From: Alphaproteobacteria bacterium
GTDB lineage: Bacteria; Pseudomonadota; Alphaproteobacteria; Rhizobiales; Devosiaceae
Assembly (NCBI GenBank): GCA_018820005.1
Contig: JAHJOS010000663.1
Location: forward strand, 1-13,665
DNA length: 13,665 nt
Reading direction: 5' to 3'
Shown here: positions 12,908 to 13,665 of the stretch, piece after piece
Layout: each line of letters starts with the position of its first letter
Numbering within the stretch: the stretch's first letter is position 1
Translations under genes and position numbers: made by a program
Notes under the pieces: model-generated
The model's input: only the letters and a program-made list of their open reading frames with translations
Told to the model about the DNA's origin: nothing
The model's database searches: none

Positions 12908-13665
12908 ATGACTGCCAATCCGCTCATGACCGAGCAGAAGAAGATCGACAACGCAACGCCGGACAAGGACTGGTGGCGCGGGGCAGTGATCTACCAGATC
13001 TATCCCCGCTCCTTCCAGGACCAGGACGGCGACGGTGTCGGCGATCTGGTGGGTATTACCAGCCGTCTTGATTACGTCGCGGACCTGGGCGTGGACGCTA
13101 TCTGGCTATCGCCAGTGTTCACCTCGCCCATGAAGGATTTTGGCTACGACGTCTCCAATTACCGCGACATCGATCCGACCTTCGGCACGCTCGAAGATTT
13201 CGACCGGCTGGTACAGAAGGCCCATTCGCTCGGCCTCAAGGTGATTATTGACCAGGTCATCTCCCATTCTTCCGACAAGCATGCCTGGTTTGCCGAAAGC
13301 CGGGTCTCCAAGACCAATGATCGCGCTGACTGGTATGTCTGGGCTGATCCCAAACCCGATGGCACCCCGCCCAACAACTGGTTGTCGATCTTTGGTGGCT
13401 CTGCCTGGCAATGGGACAGCCGCCGCATGCAGTATTATCTGCACAATTTCCTCGTTTCCCAGCCTGACCTGAACTTTCACAATCCTGCCGTGCAGGATGC
13501 GCTGCTGGGCGAGATGCGCTTCTGGCTTGAGCGAGGTGTCGACGGCTTCCGGCTCGATACCGTCAATTTCTATTTCTGCTCGCTCGGGCTCGAGAGCAAT
13601 CCTGTGGTCAAGGCTGCCGATTTCAATGCCTCCACCGCCCCGGCCGTCAATCCCTACAATTTCCA
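12908..13665 (+). CDS. aglA: GH13 family alpha-glucosidase (AglA-like), 3' end cut by window
   Basis: 252 complete codons of a glycoside hydrolase family 13 enzyme of the oligo-1,6/alpha-glucosidase type, likely cytoplasmic, splitting imported alpha-glucosides such as sucrose, maltose or trehalose. Visible are WWRGAVIYQIYPRSFQD (22-38), the DQDGDGVGDL loop (38-47), DAIWLSPVFTSPMKDFGYDV (63-82), region I DQVISH (115-120) and region II GVDGFRLDTVN with the nucleophile Asp 217. Region III, with the acid/base Glu, lies beyond the edge. The DQVISH variant and layout fit rhizobial AglA; the symbol is tentative. GGAG is six bases before the ATG at 12908; an in-frame ATG at 12926 is less well served. 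It probably shares the transcript and LacI-type control of the GH1 gene. Confidence 0.93.
   Translation, partial: MTANPLMTEQKKIDNATPDKDWWRGAVIYQIYPRSFQDQDGDGVGDLVGITSRLDYVADLGVDAIWLSPVFTSPMKDFGYDVSNYRDIDPTFGTLEDFDRLVQKAHSLGLKVIIDQVISHSSDKHAWFAESRVSKTNDRADWYVWADPKPDGTPPNNWLSIFGGSAWQWDSRRMQYYLHNFLVSQPDLNFHNPAVQDALLGEMRFWLERGVDGFRLDTVNFYFCSLGLESNPVVKAADFNASTAPAVNPYNF

Overview
The window is GC-rich, gene-dense bacterial chromosome. Protein styles (EtfBA, the Mrp ATPase, the TyrB-type aminotransferase, UxaC) and small structured intergenic repeats point to an alphaproteobacterium of the Hyphomicrobiales. A Devosia-like organism is my best guess from memory of protein style; nothing here proves the genus. 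No rRNA, tRNA, CRISPR array, insertion sequence or phage gene is visible.

Layout. (1) 1-1054: 3' part of uxaC (uronate isomerase), converging on a 51-aa membrane peptide gene with a shared hairpin between them. (2) 1457-3351: an APH(6)/StrB-like antibiotic kinase homologue, a convergent single-domain EamA transporter (the two stop codons share the palindrome CTAG), and a divergent CAP-domain lipoprotein. (3) 3352-4268: about 0.9 kb without a credible gene, made of palindromic mosaic repeats. (4) 4269-5635: a minus-strand two-gene operon, an AHL-lactonase-like metallo-beta-lactamase-fold hydrolase followed by a MarR regulator, with a TTGACA promoter and a tandem/palindromic operator. (5) 6039-7738: etfB-etfA. 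(6) 7879-9802: an aromatic/aspartate aminotransferase and a small transaldolase of the TalC/FSA family. (7) 9803-10006: a second structured repeat island, directly upstream of a cysteine-free Mrp/ApbC-type P-loop ATPase. (8) 11132-11428: a 98-aa helical protein of unknown function. (9) 11447-13665: a perfect LacI-type operator, then a GH1 beta-glucosidase and a GH13 alpha-glucosidase that runs off the window, apparently the start of a glucoside-use operon.

How they fit together. Most genes are ordinary central metabolism: uronate entry, electron transfer from acyl-CoA-type dehydrogenases, transamination, non-oxidative pentose phosphate flux and glucoside hydrolysis. The accessory-looking part is the hydrolase-MarR operon between repeat-rich, gene-free stretches. 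Its operator overlaps the -10 region, which suggests ligand-relieved autorepression. I see no clearly new multi-gene system. The best leads are that operon and its unusual operator, the Mrp homologue with no cysteine at all, the altered FAD loop of EtfA, and the two mosaic repeat islands.
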